NCBI RefSeq assembly: GCF_000620065.1
Contig: NZ_JHVI01000013.1
Location: 1-64,000 of the forward strand
Origin: Meiothermus cerbereus DSM 11376
GTDB taxonomy: Bacteria > Deinococcota > Deinococci > Deinococcales > Thermaceae
DNA: 64,000 nucleotides
Direction: 5' to 3'
Positions 44,441 through 52,417 of the stretch are shown in pieces. The notes beneath the pieces were generated by a model. The model saw nothing but the letters and a program-made list of their open reading frames with translations, had not been told where the DNA came from and did no database searches. A program made the position numbers and the translations under genes. Each line of letters opens with the position of its first letter. Positions within the stretch are counted from its first letter, which is position 1.

Positions 44441-45756
44441 ACCAGCCTGCGCTCCTCCGAACGTGGGGGCAGTACCTCCAGGCCCAGCCAGACACACATC
44501 TCCAGCAGGGCCTCCTCGTGCGCGCCCATCCCCACCGCCAGGTGGTGCGGGATGCGGTGGTTGAGCCAGCTCGCCAGGAACTGCCGGGGGGTGAGGGGTT
44601 CACCAGCCCAGGTAGGGCGGGTAAGGTGCCCTGAGTCGCCGTCGTAGCCCTTATCGCCGTTCAGCACCCCCCCGTGTACCACGGCTTTGCGGCCCGGCAG
44701 CAGGCGCAGGCCGCTGATGGGCCCTGCGCGCAGGGGCATGTCGCGCACGGCGGGCAGGTTGCGGTTGAAGTGCGGCACCAGCCGGGTGGGGCCACCGGCC
44801 CAGACCTGGGGGGCTTCGCCCCCGTGCCAGAGCATCACCCCTTTGGACGAGAAGTGCGAGATGTCCAGCAGGATGGCGGGCCGCCCCGAGATGGCCTTCA
44901 GGGCCAGCATACCGGCCAAGCCCATCACGTCGCCCTCGGGCGCCAGGGTGTAGCCCATATCGGCCAGACGGGCCATGGCCGCATAGGCCATCACCCCGGT
45001 TTGGTCGGGGATTTCCGGCCACTCCCGCAGGGCCACCCCGTCGTAGGGCCGGGCCAGTTTTTCCAGGGCCAGCTCGAGGCGGAAGCTTTCGCGCAAAGCT
45101 TCCAGCGGGTACTCCGAAAGCTCACGAAACGCTGACGCCCGCTCCTCTACCTCGGCCTCTGAGACCGCCGCCAGGGCCGCCCATAGCTCGCTCAGGTCGG
45201 CCTTCTCGACGGTAAGGCCGGTCTCGGGCAGGGCCCCAAAGGCAAAAAAACCCGGCGCATGGCCGCCCAGCCATAGCACGCGGCCTTCGCGCAGCACCCT
45301 GGCCCCGCGTAGGGCCTGTAGGGTGAGCTGCAGGCGGGCCTGGAACCAGGCATCCTCCACCACTCCGTAGAACCACTTGGTGGGCTTTTGCGCCAGCGAA
45401 ACCCCCAGGTTGAGGCCGCAGATTGCGTTCTGCGGCAGGGGGCCGCTCTCCCACACCTCCGGCAAGGCCCACAGCCCCACCGGGATGGGAAGCTCCAGGA
45501 GCGGCATAAAGGCATCGCCGGTGGCAAAGGTCACATGCTGCACCAGCAGTAAATCCAGCTTTGCGTTTTGGGCCGCACGGGCCGCCGCCTCAGCCTGGGC
45601 AGCGTCGACCACCGGCTCGGCCACAAAGGCCAGCTCGAAGCCCAGCTTGGGGCCCAGGGCTTCCAGGGCTTGGCGGCTGCTGTGCTCGAGGCCCAACCTC
45701 GAGCCCCTGAACAAAGGCCGCACGATGGGAACTAGACCAACTCTTAGGTTTGACAT
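44437..45756 (-). CDS. L-fucose/L-arabinose isomerase-like protein; candidate sulfoquinovose isomerase
   Basis: The 439-residue protein has the layout of the L-fucose isomerase superfamily (COG2407 type): an N-terminal Rossmann-like part (RVGLVPIVRPLFRG, LDLLLVQHVTFATGD, GLWALPEVWESGPLPQNAICGLN) and a C-terminal part with a probable metal site (EGDVMGLAGMLALKAISGRPA with a conserved Glu, and His in VPHFNRNLPAV). It would convert an aldose to a ketose. Its neighbours suggest sulfoquinovose to sulfofructose. YihS of Escherichia coli, which does that reaction, belongs to another fold. Confidence 0.72.
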   Translation of the reverse strand: MSNLRVGLVPIVRPLFRGSRLGLEHSSRQALEALGPKLGFELAFVAEPVVDAAQAEAAARAAQNAKLDLLLVQHVTFATGDAFMPLLELPIPVGLWALPEVWESGPLPQNAICGLNLGVSLAQKPTKWFYGVVEDAWFQARLQLTLQALRGARVLREGRVLWLGGHAPGFFAFGALPETGLTVEKADLSELWAALAAVSEAEVEERASAFRELSEYPLEALRESFRLELALEKLARPYDGVALREWPEIPDQTGVMAYAAMARLADMGYTLAPEGDVMGLAGMLALKAISGRPAILLDISHFSSKGVMLWHGGEAPQVWAGGPTRLVPHFNRNLPAVRDMPLRAGPISGLRLLPGRKAVVHGGVLNGDKGYDGDSGHLTRPTWAGEPLTPRQFLASWLNHRIPHHLAVGMGAHEEALLEMCVWLGLEVLPPRSEERRLV

Positions 45757-45792
45757 ATCACTTTTCGTTCACTTTAGTACACCCAAGCCGCA

Positions 45793-46620
45793 CTAACCCT
45801 TGACTCCACCCTGGGTCAAACCGCCCACTACCCGCTCCTGGAACAGCGCAATCACCAGCGCCACCGGCACCAGGGCCACCACCAGCGCTGCCGAGATGAG
45901 CGGCCAGGGAAAGACGTACTCCCCCTGATAAAGCTGGATGCCCACCGGCAGGGTTCGCATGGCCTTGGCCGGTAACAGCGTGGAGGCCAGCAGGAACTCA
46001 TCCCAACTGTTCACAAACGCCAGGATGGCCGCAGTAAAAACCCCTGGCGCAGCCAGCGGAACCACCACGTGCCACAAGGCCCCCAGCCGGGTGCTGCCGT
46101 CAACCATGGCGGCGGACTCGAGGTCGCGCGGGATGCCCGCAAAAAAGCTCACCAGCGTAAGGGTAGCCACCGGCAACGAAAGCGCAGCGTGAGGCAAAAT
46201 CAGGGCCAAGTAGTTGTTACGCAGACCCAGCTCGTTGAAGGTCTGGTACAGCGGCACCATCAACGAGGCCACAGGAAACATGGAAACCCCCACCAGCAAC
46301 GACAAAATCAGGTTGCGCCGCGGCACATGCAGTCGGGCCAGCGCATACGCCGCCAGGCTGGCCACGCTCACACACAGCAGCGTAGAAAAACCTGCCACGA
46401 TCAGGCTATTCAAAAAGTAGCGGGCCAGGGGCTGCTCCCGAAAAGCTTGCACGTAGTTTTGCAGGGTAGGGTTGTCGGGCCAGTAGGTAATGGGAATGCG
46501 GGTCAGCTCGGCCTCTCCCTTGATGGAGGTCAGGAAAATCCACAAAGCCGGGAAAAAGCCATTTAACACAACGATAGCCGCAGCTATCCATAACCAGATG
46601 CGCGGGTTATTGATTTTCAT
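45793..46620 (-). CDS. ABC transporter permease, MalG-like
   Basis: The 275-residue protein has six transmembrane helices and the EAA-type loop LESAAMVDGSTRLGALWHVVVPLAAPG (about 170-196) that contacts the ATPase. It is the second permease of a carbohydrate-type (CUT1) importer. The terminal LTQGGVKG tail is typical of MalG/SmoH-like subunits. It lies 60 bp after the first permease. No ATPase gene lies in the operon; a shared MsmK/UgpC-like ATPase elsewhere probably serves it. Confidence 0.9.
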   Translation of the reverse strand: MKINNPRIWLWIAAAIVVLNGFFPALWIFLTSIKGEAELTRIPITYWPDNPTLQNYVQAFREQPLARYFLNSLIVAGFSTLLCVSVASLAAYALARLHVPRRNLILSLLVGVSMFPVASLMVPLYQTFNELGLRNNYLALILPHAALSLPVATLTLVSFFAGIPRDLESAAMVDGSTRLGALWHVVVPLAAPGVFTAAILAFVNSWDEFLLASTLLPAKAMRTLPVGIQLYQGEYVFPWPLISAALVVALVPVALVIALFQERVVGGLTQGGVKG

Positions 46621-46680
46621 ATGTCCCCAAAAAGGCCTTTGCGGCCCTGATTTGCTTTATAGTGCTGCACTCGCCTATCC

Positions 46681-47586
46681 CTAGTCATCGGCACCTCGAA
46701 TGTAGCGCAGGTAGATCACCGTAATCGCCATGCTGACTAAAAACAGCAGCACGGCCAGGGCTGATCCATAACCGAAGTTGAGGTTCTCGATACTGGTCAC
46801 CCGCACGTACATCGCCAGCGTCTCGGTGGCGTTGCCCGGCCCACCTTTGGTCATGGCATAGGGGATGTCGAAGGTTTGAAAAGCGGTGATGGTGCGAAAA
46901 ATCATGGCCACCAGAATGGCCGGCGTGAGCAACGGCAGGGTAATGCGCCAAAAAACCTGCCAGCGGCTTGCGCCATCTACCTCGGCGGCTTCGTAGAGTT
47001 CCTTGGGAATGGTCTGCAAGCCCGCCAGCAAAATAAGGGCTACGAACGAGCTGGTCTTCCAGATGATGGTAAAGCAAATAGCCCAAAAGGCCAGGTCGGG
47101 CCTGAACAGCCAGAATTGGCGCTCGCCCCCCAGGCGCACAATCCAGTCGTTGACCACCCCATACTGGCTATCAAAAAACCACTGAAAAATCAGACCCACG
47201 AACACCAGCGGCAAGGCCCAGGGCAGCAGCAACCCCAGGCGAACCGGCCACTTTACCCGAAAGGGCAGGTTGGCCAGCAAGGCCAGGCCCAGCCCCACCA
47301 CCAGAGCACCCGGAACCGTAACCAGCACAATCAGGGCAGTGTTTCTAAACGCGTTCCAGAAGCGGGCATCCTCGAGGGCGGCTGCATAGTTGGCCAAGCC
47401 GATAAAGCTGGCCTCAGGGCCTTGCGTAAGCTGGTACTGAAAAAAGCTGGTGTAGATGAGCCGTACCACCGGATACAGCGCTACAAAGCCCAGCAGCAGG
47501 CCCGCCGGGAGCAGCAGCCAGACGGCCAGCGCTCGCTCGGACATATCGCCAAAACTTCGTCGGTATGGTTGGGTGGGCACAGACAC
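46681..47586 (-). CDS. ABC transporter permease, MalF-like
   Basis: The 301-residue CUT1 permease has six helices and the EAA loop ELYEAAEVDGASRWQVFWRITLPLL (about residues 196-220). Together with the second permease it forms the channel for the solute delivered by the binding protein. The start is GTG 47586 with AGGAG 7 nt upstream. A 13-bp hairpin separates it from the binding-protein gene, which should lower its expression relative to that gene. Confidence 0.9.
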   Translation of the reverse strand: MSVPTQPYRRSFGDMSERALAVWLLLPAGLLLGFVALYPVVRLIYTSFFQYQLTQGPEASFIGLANYAAALEDARFWNAFRNTALIVLVTVPGALVVGLGLALLANLPFRVKWPVRLGLLLPWALPLVFVGLIFQWFFDSQYGVVNDWIVRLGGERQFWLFRPDLAFWAICFTIIWKTSSFVALILLAGLQTIPKELYEAAEVDGASRWQVFWRITLPLLTPAILVAMIFRTITAFQTFDIPYAMTKGGPGNATETLAMYVRVTSIENLNFGYGSALAVLLFLVSMAITVIYLRYIRGADD

Positions 47587-47607
47587 AACTATTCTCCTGT
47601 CGAAGTG

Positions 47608-47648
47608 GCCTCGAGCCGCAGTAAGGGTGCAAAATTGCGGCTCGAGGC
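47608..47648 (-). promoter_or_regulatory. Intercistronic hairpin between binding protein and permease genes
   Basis: GCCTCGAGCCGCA (47608-47620) and TGCGGCTCGAGGC (47636-47648) are perfect 13-bp arms around 15 nt. In transporter operons such stems stabilise the upstream mRNA segment and lower downstream expression, giving excess binding protein. Confidence 0.65.
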
Positions 47649-47661
47649 TCGAGGTAAACAG

Positions 47662-48915
47662 CTAGCGGTATATCGCGCGAAGTCCTTCGATAACTTCTTT
47701 AGCGGCCACTTCTGGGGTCTTGGTGCGGGCCAGCACCGCGTTGAGCGCCTTACGCATCACATCGGCCACCTCGGGATAGCGCGGATGCACCGGGCGGGCC
47801 CGGGCCGATTGCACCACCGGCAGGGCATCGGCAAACCAGGGGTTGGCCTTCAGCACATCGGGATCACGGTAAAGTGACGGGAAAACCGGTAGGTTGGAGG
47901 CCTCGATGGCCAGGATTTTGGAAACTTCCGGGCTCGAGAGGTAGCGCACCAGCTTGTAGGCCTGGGCTTTGTTTTTTGAGAAGTCGGAGATGGTCCACTG
48001 CCAGCCACCAAGGCAGGAGGCCGAGCGCCCGCCTTCGAACTTGGGCAACGGGACTACCCCAATCTTGCCTTTGACCTGGCTGTCAGCGTCGTTTTGAAAT
48101 CTATTCCAGGCGTAAGCAAACAGGGTACCAAAAATCCAGCGGCCTGCCTGCATTTCCTGGCGGATGGTGTCCTGGGCTTTCTCGGCCATGTTGGGCGGAG
48201 AAACCTTGTGTTTGTCCATCAGGTCGAGCCAGAACTGCAAGGAAGCACGCGCCTGGGCCTCGGTCAGGATAAGCTTGCCCCCTTCGTCCACGTCGCCCCC
48301 AGCAGCCCAGATGGGCAGCAGGAAGCTACACACCGTACCCTCGGAGATGTTGCCCATGAAGCCGATCCCGTTGAGGTTGGCGTTGCGCTCACCGGCCAGG
48401 ATGGTCTGAGCCTGCTTAATGGCTTCATCCCAGGTTACGGGGGGCTTGAAACCGTACTTCTCCAAGAGGTCTTTGCGGTAGTACAGGAACTGAGCATCAG
48501 CAAAGCTGGGCAGTGCCACCAGTTGACCATTGATGACGTTGGCTTTGGCATAGGCCGGAAGATACTGCTTGAGCAGGGCTTGCCGGGTAGCCGCTGGCAA
48601 GTACTTATCCAGGGTATCGGCCCACTTGGCCGCGGCATATTGGGCGGGCCGAACCACGTCAATCAAGATGGCGTCGATGCTGGGGTCGCGCGAGGCCAGC
48701 ACAGTAGTGAGGTATTGCTGTTGCTGGTCGGAAGTAGCCCCACCGACTTCAATCTCCACACGCACTCCAGGGTTGCGCTGCTGGTAGGTATCCAAAATTT
48801 TGCGCAGTACATCGGGGCGCTGCTGCCCCCCAACGAACACCCGCAAGCGGGCTTGCTGTGCCAGCGCACCAGACATCACCAAGATAGCAACCAACAACCA
48901 AAAAAACTTCTTCAT
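47662..48915 (-). CDS. Extracellular sugar-binding protein (family 1), candidate sulfoquinovose/sulfoquinovoside binder
   Basis: The 417-residue protein starts with a signal peptide (MKKFFWLLVAILVMSGALAQ) and has the family 1 solute-binding fold (RLRVFVGGQQRPDVLRKILDTYQQRNPGV, LDLMDKHKVSPP, GGWQWTISDFSKNKAQAYKLVRYL). It captures a sugar outside the cell for the two permeases. The ligand is inferred from the operon. GGAGGAGG precedes its ATG, which overlaps the comC stop. A signal II-type Cys is absent, so it may be free in the periplasm. Confidence 0.88.
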   Translation of the reverse strand: MKKFFWLLVAILVMSGALAQQARLRVFVGGQQRPDVLRKILDTYQQRNPGVRVEIEVGGATSDQQQQYLTTVLASRDPSIDAILIDVVRPAQYAAAKWADTLDKYLPAATRQALLKQYLPAYAKANVINGQLVALPSFADAQFLYYRKDLLEKYGFKPPVTWDEAIKQAQTILAGERNANLNGIGFMGNISEGTVCSFLLPIWAAGGDVDEGGKLILTEAQARASLQFWLDLMDKHKVSPPNMAEKAQDTIRQEMQAGRWIFGTLFAYAWNRFQNDADSQVKGKIGVVPLPKFEGGRSASCLGGWQWTISDFSKNKAQAYKLVRYLSSPEVSKILAIEASNLPVFPSLYRDPDVLKANPWFADALPVVQSARARPVHPRYPEVADVMRKALNAVLARTKTPEVAAKEVIEGLRAIYR

Positions 48916-49910
48916 GGGTTTCCTCCTCCTTGTAGATGCAAACCTAGTTTACCGAGTTCGGCTTGTAGTGTCTCGCTAACCTCCACACCTTCTGTCATGG
49001 CTTTTTCTCGTAAAGCGGCCCGGCGCGAACCGGGAATCCGGCCTCCGACCGCTTCAAGAGCCTGGATGAGTTGGGCCACTCGACTGGCATAGCCCAAGCC
49101 AAATGCACCGGGATCGAAGGCTTGGAGCATCAACCCCGGCTTGGCAGCCTGCTCGGGGGGCATCCAGGGTAGGGGCAGCTCGGGCGAGAGCACCTCACCC
49201 GCCAGGACACCCGCCAGAATCTCAACCAGCACCGCCAGGGCAAAGCCCTTGCCTTCCCCAATGGGAATCAAGGAACCTTCCAGGGCTGCCCGAGCATCGG
49301 TGGTTGGGCGGCCCTCCTTGTCAAGCGCCCAGCCCTCCGGGATGGGCGCGCCTTTCTTCGAAGCAGCAATAATTTTGCCCCGGGCCACCACCGAGATGGA
49401 GGTGTCGATGATGATCGGCTGGGGCTGGGCCGGCGCACCCAGGGCGATGGGGTTGGTGCCCAACACCGGCCCAGGGGCAATAGCGGGCGGGGTGTTGGCA
49501 AAAGCTAAGGCCACCAGGCCCTGCTGGGCCAGCCGACCCACATAGGCCGACAACACCCCAGAGTGCCCCGCGCCGCGCACAGCCAGCGTTGCACTGCCCT
49601 GCTCCTGGGCCATCTGAGCCAGCACCCGCACCGCAAAGAGCCCGGCCACCGGCCCTGGTGCGCCGTCGGCATGGAGAATGGCGACACTGGGTTTGGTTCG
49701 TTCCAAACGCATCTGCGGTTTGGCATTCAAGCCACCCGCTTGGAGTTGGCTGGTGTACTGGGCCACACGGGTCAGGCCGTGGCCTACGTTGCCCTCGATT
49801 TCGGCCTCGAGGATCACCTCAGCGAACTCGTTGGCGTGGCCCGGGGCCAGCCCCAGGCTTTGGAAGTGGCTCGAGACCACCCGCAATAGCTCGGAATAGG
49901 GAACCTTCAT
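48912..49910 (-). CDS. comC: Ldh2-type NAD(P)-dependent dehydrogenase; ComC-like (R)-sulfolactate dehydrogenase
   Basis: The 332-residue protein belongs to the malate/L-lactate/ureidoglycolate dehydrogenase family (not the Rossmann type): NVGHGLTRVAQYTSQL, AVRGAGHSGVLSAYV and GKGFALAVLVEILAGVLAGE are typical. ComC members reduce 3-sulfopyruvate to (R)-sulfolactate. The neighbouring slcC and suyAB form exactly the set known from sulfolactate-degrading bacteria. ATG 49910 overlaps the slcC stop (ATGA); the ORF upstream to 50006 is a shadow. Confidence 0.85.
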   Translation of the reverse strand: MKVPYSELLRVVSSHFQSLGLAPGHANEFAEVILEAEIEGNVGHGLTRVAQYTSQLQAGGLNAKPQMRLERTKPSVAILHADGAPGPVAGLFAVRVLAQMAQEQGSATLAVRGAGHSGVLSAYVGRLAQQGLVALAFANTPPAIAPGPVLGTNPIALGAPAQPQPIIIDTSISVVARGKIIAASKKGAPIPEGWALDKEGRPTTDARAALEGSLIPIGEGKGFALAVLVEILAGVLAGEVLSPELPLPWMPPEQAAKPGLMLQAFDPGAFGLGYASRVAQLIQALEAVGGRIPGSRRAALREKAMTEGVEVSETLQAELGKLGLHLQGGGNP

Positions 49911-50833
49911 GCCACCCCCAGGATGCTCAAAACCCCCTCGGCCACCCGCAGCCCCACCGCTTCCTGGGCCTCGGCGGTCAGGCCCGCCACATGGGGGGTT
50001 ATCCACAGGTTGTCCACACCCCGCAGCGGGTGCTGCTCGGGCAGAGGCTCGGGGTCTACCACGTCCAACACGGCTCCAGCCAGATGACCCGAACGTAGGG
50101 CGGCCACCAGATCGGCCTGGTTGACCAGCTCGCCCCGGGCGGTGTTGATCAGGTAGCTGCCCCTGGGCATGGTAGCGATGGTCTCGGCCCGGATCAGTTC
50201 TTTGGTTTCGGGGGTTAGGGGGGCGTGCAGCGAGAGAAACTGGGCCCTTCGCAGCACCTCGGGGGTAGCAACCAGCTCGATCTCGAGGTCTTCTACCGCG
50301 CTCTCCCAGGGCAGGCGCATGGGGTCGGAGGCCACTACCTTCATGCCAAAGGCCCGGGCCCGCTTGGCCACCCGCAAGCCCACCTCGCCCAGCCCCACCA
50401 GGCCCAGGGTTTTGTTCGCCAGCTCAAAACCGCCAAAAGCGCTGCGGTTCCAGCCGCCCCCGGCCACGTGGGCCGCGGCCCTCGCAATGTTGCGGGCCAG
50501 GTGCAGCATGGCGGCCAGCACGTACTCGGCCACCGCAACCGCGTTGATGCCGCGGGCAAAGTAAAGCTGTACGCCGCGGGCTTTGAGGTCGGGCTGCACG
50601 ATGTTGTCCAGGCCCACCCCCAGCCGCCCGACCACCTTGAGTTTAGGCGCAGCAGCCAGCAAGTCGGCATTCACTTGGGTCTGGTTGCGTACCACGAGCG
50701 CGGTGGCCTCGGCCAGCCGGGCCTTGAGGGCTGCGCGGTCTTTCCAGAGGTTGGGGTCGTAATGAACCTCGAGGCCACTTTGCTTTAGGCGCTCGAGCCC
50801 GCTGGGGGTGATGAACTCGCAAACCACAATCAT
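49907..50833 (-). CDS. slcC: D-2-hydroxyacid dehydrogenase family; SlcC-like (S)-sulfolactate dehydrogenase
   Basis: The 308-residue protein has the phosphoglycerate-dehydrogenase fold: VGRLGVGLDNI, NAD-binding GLVGLGEVG (about 145-153), and the catalytic Arg/Glu/His set in NTARGELV, DPEPLPEQHPL and TPHVAGLT. SlcC oxidises (S)-sulfolactate to 3-sulfopyruvate. Together with ComC it inverts the stereochemistry so that SuyAB can act. Its ATG lies 3 bp after the suyB stop. A phosphoglycerate dehydrogenase role is unlikely given the operon and the lack of an ACT domain. Confidence 0.85.
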   Translation of the reverse strand: MIVVCEFITPSGLERLKQSGLEVHYDPNLWKDRAALKARLAEATALVVRNQTQVNADLLAAAPKLKVVGRLGVGLDNIVQPDLKARGVQLYFARGINAVAVAEYVLAAMLHLARNIARAAAHVAGGGWNRSAFGGFELANKTLGLVGLGEVGLRVAKRARAFGMKVVASDPMRLPWESAVEDLEIELVATPEVLRRAQFLSLHAPLTPETKELIRAETIATMPRGSYLINTARGELVNQADLVAALRSGHLAGAVLDVVDPEPLPEQHPLRGVDNLWITPHVAGLTAEAQEAVGLRVAEGVLSILGVA

Positions 50834-50836
50834 GGT

Positions 50837-52018
50837 TCAGGCACTGGGGAACAGCTTGGTGATCACGAACTCGTTGTGCCGCAGAAGTTCAGCAGCGGTC
50901 AGGCGACCATTGACGGTGCGAACAAAAACCTCCAGGATGCGGTCGGCGGCCTGATCAAGATTGATATCTCCCACCAGCAGATCCGGCAGCTTCACGTCAA
51001 TGTGCTCGCTCATGGTGGTGCAGGTGATGGGGTTGGGCGAGATCTTGATGACCGGGATGAGGGGGTGGCCCACGATGTTGCCCTGGCCGGTAGTGAAGAA
51101 GTGCAGCACGCTGCCCCCCGCCGCGCAGAGCGTAACCTGCTCGGCCCCGGCGGAGGAGCTGTTCATGAAAACCAGACCCTGACCCGGCTTGACCGGCTCG
51201 GCGTAGTCCAGCACCGCGTTTACCTTGCGCGAACCAGTTTTCTGGATGTTGCCCAGGGCTTTTTCTTCGATGGTGGAAAGCCCCCCGCGGATGTTGCCCT
51301 CGGTGGGCTGGGAGCCCAGCAGATCTACCCCCTGGGCCTCGATCATGCGGATGTAGTCGTTATAAATCTGCATGAACTTGCGCTTGAGGGCAGGGCTGGC
51401 GCAGCGGTTGGCGATCAGGTGCTCGCCACCGGTCAGCTCAGACGTTTCGCCGAAGATGACCGAGGCCCCCATGTCCACCAACCGATCCACCACCCGGCCC
51501 TGGGCTTTGTTGCCGGCCAGGCCCAAGGTGGGGTCGGACTCGCCACACTTTATGGAGAGCACCAGCTCGGATACCTGAACCGGCTCGCGCTTGAGCTCGG
51601 AGGCATCCTGCACCATGCGGTAGGCCGCCCGGCTGGCTGCGTTGATCACGTTGAGGTCGCCGTGGCGCTCGATGGAGAAGGTCTCGACGGGTTTGCCAGT
51701 TTTGGCGATGGCCGAGGCCACCCGGTCGGTCCATTTGGGCTCGATGCCGATCACCACCACCCCGTGTACGTTGGCATTGGCCCCGTGGCCCGAGAGGGTG
51801 CGGAAGGTGAGCTCGAGATCCGCACCAAACTGCAAGCGCCCATAGGGGTGTGGCAGGGCCGTGGTTCCGTTAATCAAGCGGGCCACGCCCTCAGCGGCGG
51901 CGTTGGACAGGTCGTCCACCGGCAGGATGAGCACGTGATTGCGCACCCCCACCGCCCCGTTGGGGCGACGGTAGCCGGTGAGCGCCAAGCCTTTAGAAGC
52001 TACTTTCCTGGGCATCAT
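50837..52018 (-). CDS. suyB: (R)-Sulfolactate sulfo-lyase, large subunit
   Basis: The 393-residue protein is the UxaA-C-terminal-like subunit of sulfo-lyase, which splits (R)-sulfolactate into pyruvate and sulfite. It matches the SuyB proteins I remember in long stretches: GYRRPNGAVGVRNHVLILPV with DDLSNAAAE, TALPHPYGRLQFGADL, KCGESDPTLGLAGN, FGETSELTGGEHL, QPTEGNIRGGLSTIEEKALG and NPITCTTMSEHIDV. Altronate dehydratases share the fold but are normally a single chain with both parts. The start overlaps the suyA stop by 4 bp, giving coupled subunits. Confidence 0.88.
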   Translation of the reverse strand: MMPRKVASKGLALTGYRRPNGAVGVRNHVLILPVDDLSNAAAEGVARLINGTTALPHPYGRLQFGADLELTFRTLSGHGANANVHGVVVIGIEPKWTDRVASAIAKTGKPVETFSIERHGDLNVINAASRAAYRMVQDASELKREPVQVSELVLSIKCGESDPTLGLAGNKAQGRVVDRLVDMGASVIFGETSELTGGEHLIANRCASPALKRKFMQIYNDYIRMIEAQGVDLLGSQPTEGNIRGGLSTIEEKALGNIQKTGSRKVNAVLDYAEPVKPGQGLVFMNSSSAGAEQVTLCAAGGSVLHFFTTGQGNIVGHPLIPVIKISPNPITCTTMSEHIDVKLPDLLVGDINLDQAADRILEVFVRTVNGRLTAAELLRHNEFVITKLFPSA

Positions 52019-52341
52019 CGGCCTCCTTTGGCTTTGGGATTACCCTTGCTTTTTCCATAATCCCAGCGCAGGGTGCGGATGTTGTGCACGTGCACATACC
52101 CGCCTTTTTTTACGGGCCGGGTCATACGGCCCACCTTTTCGCCATACTCGATGACCACGTGGCCTTCGGGCATGTCCTTGAGGGCGATTTTGTGCCCCAA
52201 GGGGATGTCCTCCAGCAGCTTAACCTTGTGGGCTTTTCCGCCCTCGAGGCTATGGATGGTCAGCTCCTCGCCAGCTTTTAAATCGGCCACCGCAACCGCT
52301 ACATCATCGGTGCTTTTATGCGCTAAGGCCCTATGTGCCAC
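52015..52341 (-). CDS. suyA: (R)-Sulfolactate sulfo-lyase, small subunit (SAF domain)
   Basis: The 108-residue protein is a SAF domain: HKSTDDVAVAVADLKAGEEL at the N-terminus, DIPLGHKIALKDMPEGHVVIEYG in the middle and the typical SuyA ending GGYVHVHNIRTLRW, followed by a basic tail. With SuyB it forms sulfo-lyase. The start is GTG 52341, 5 nt below GGAGG. It is the first gene of the ten-gene operon, whose promoter is at 52366-52394. Confidence 0.87.
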   Translation of the reverse strand: MAHRALAHKSTDDVAVAVADLKAGEELTIHSLEGGKAHKVKLLEDIPLGHKIALKDMPEGHVVIEYGEKVGRMTRPVKKGGYVHVHNIRTLRWDYGKSKGNPKAKGGR

Positions 52342-52364
52342 AAGTCCTCCTTTGGTTTCCTTGG

Positions 52365-52394
52365 GATTTTATATCTAAAATCTTTTATAGTCAA
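52365..52394 (-). promoter_or_regulatory. Promoter and operator of the sulfo-sugar operon
   Basis: On the minus strand TTGACT (52389-52394), a 17-bp spacer and TAAAAT (52366-52371) make a good promoter for suyA. The palindrome GATTTTATATCTAAAATC (52365-52382, plus strand) has perfect 7-bp arms around 4 bp and covers the -10 box. It lies between suyA and the divergent GntR gene, the standard place for the binding site of such a regulator. Confidence 0.75.
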
Positions 52395-52417
52395 TGTGCT
52401 AAACTGAAAGACCAAGG

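Noticed and set aside
50837-52341. Altronate or galactarate dehydratase (UxaA/GarD) instead of sulfo-lyase
   Set aside because: The protein is split into a short SAF subunit and a large subunit, the large one matches remembered SuyB sequences closely, and slcC and comC follow. No uronate genes are present.
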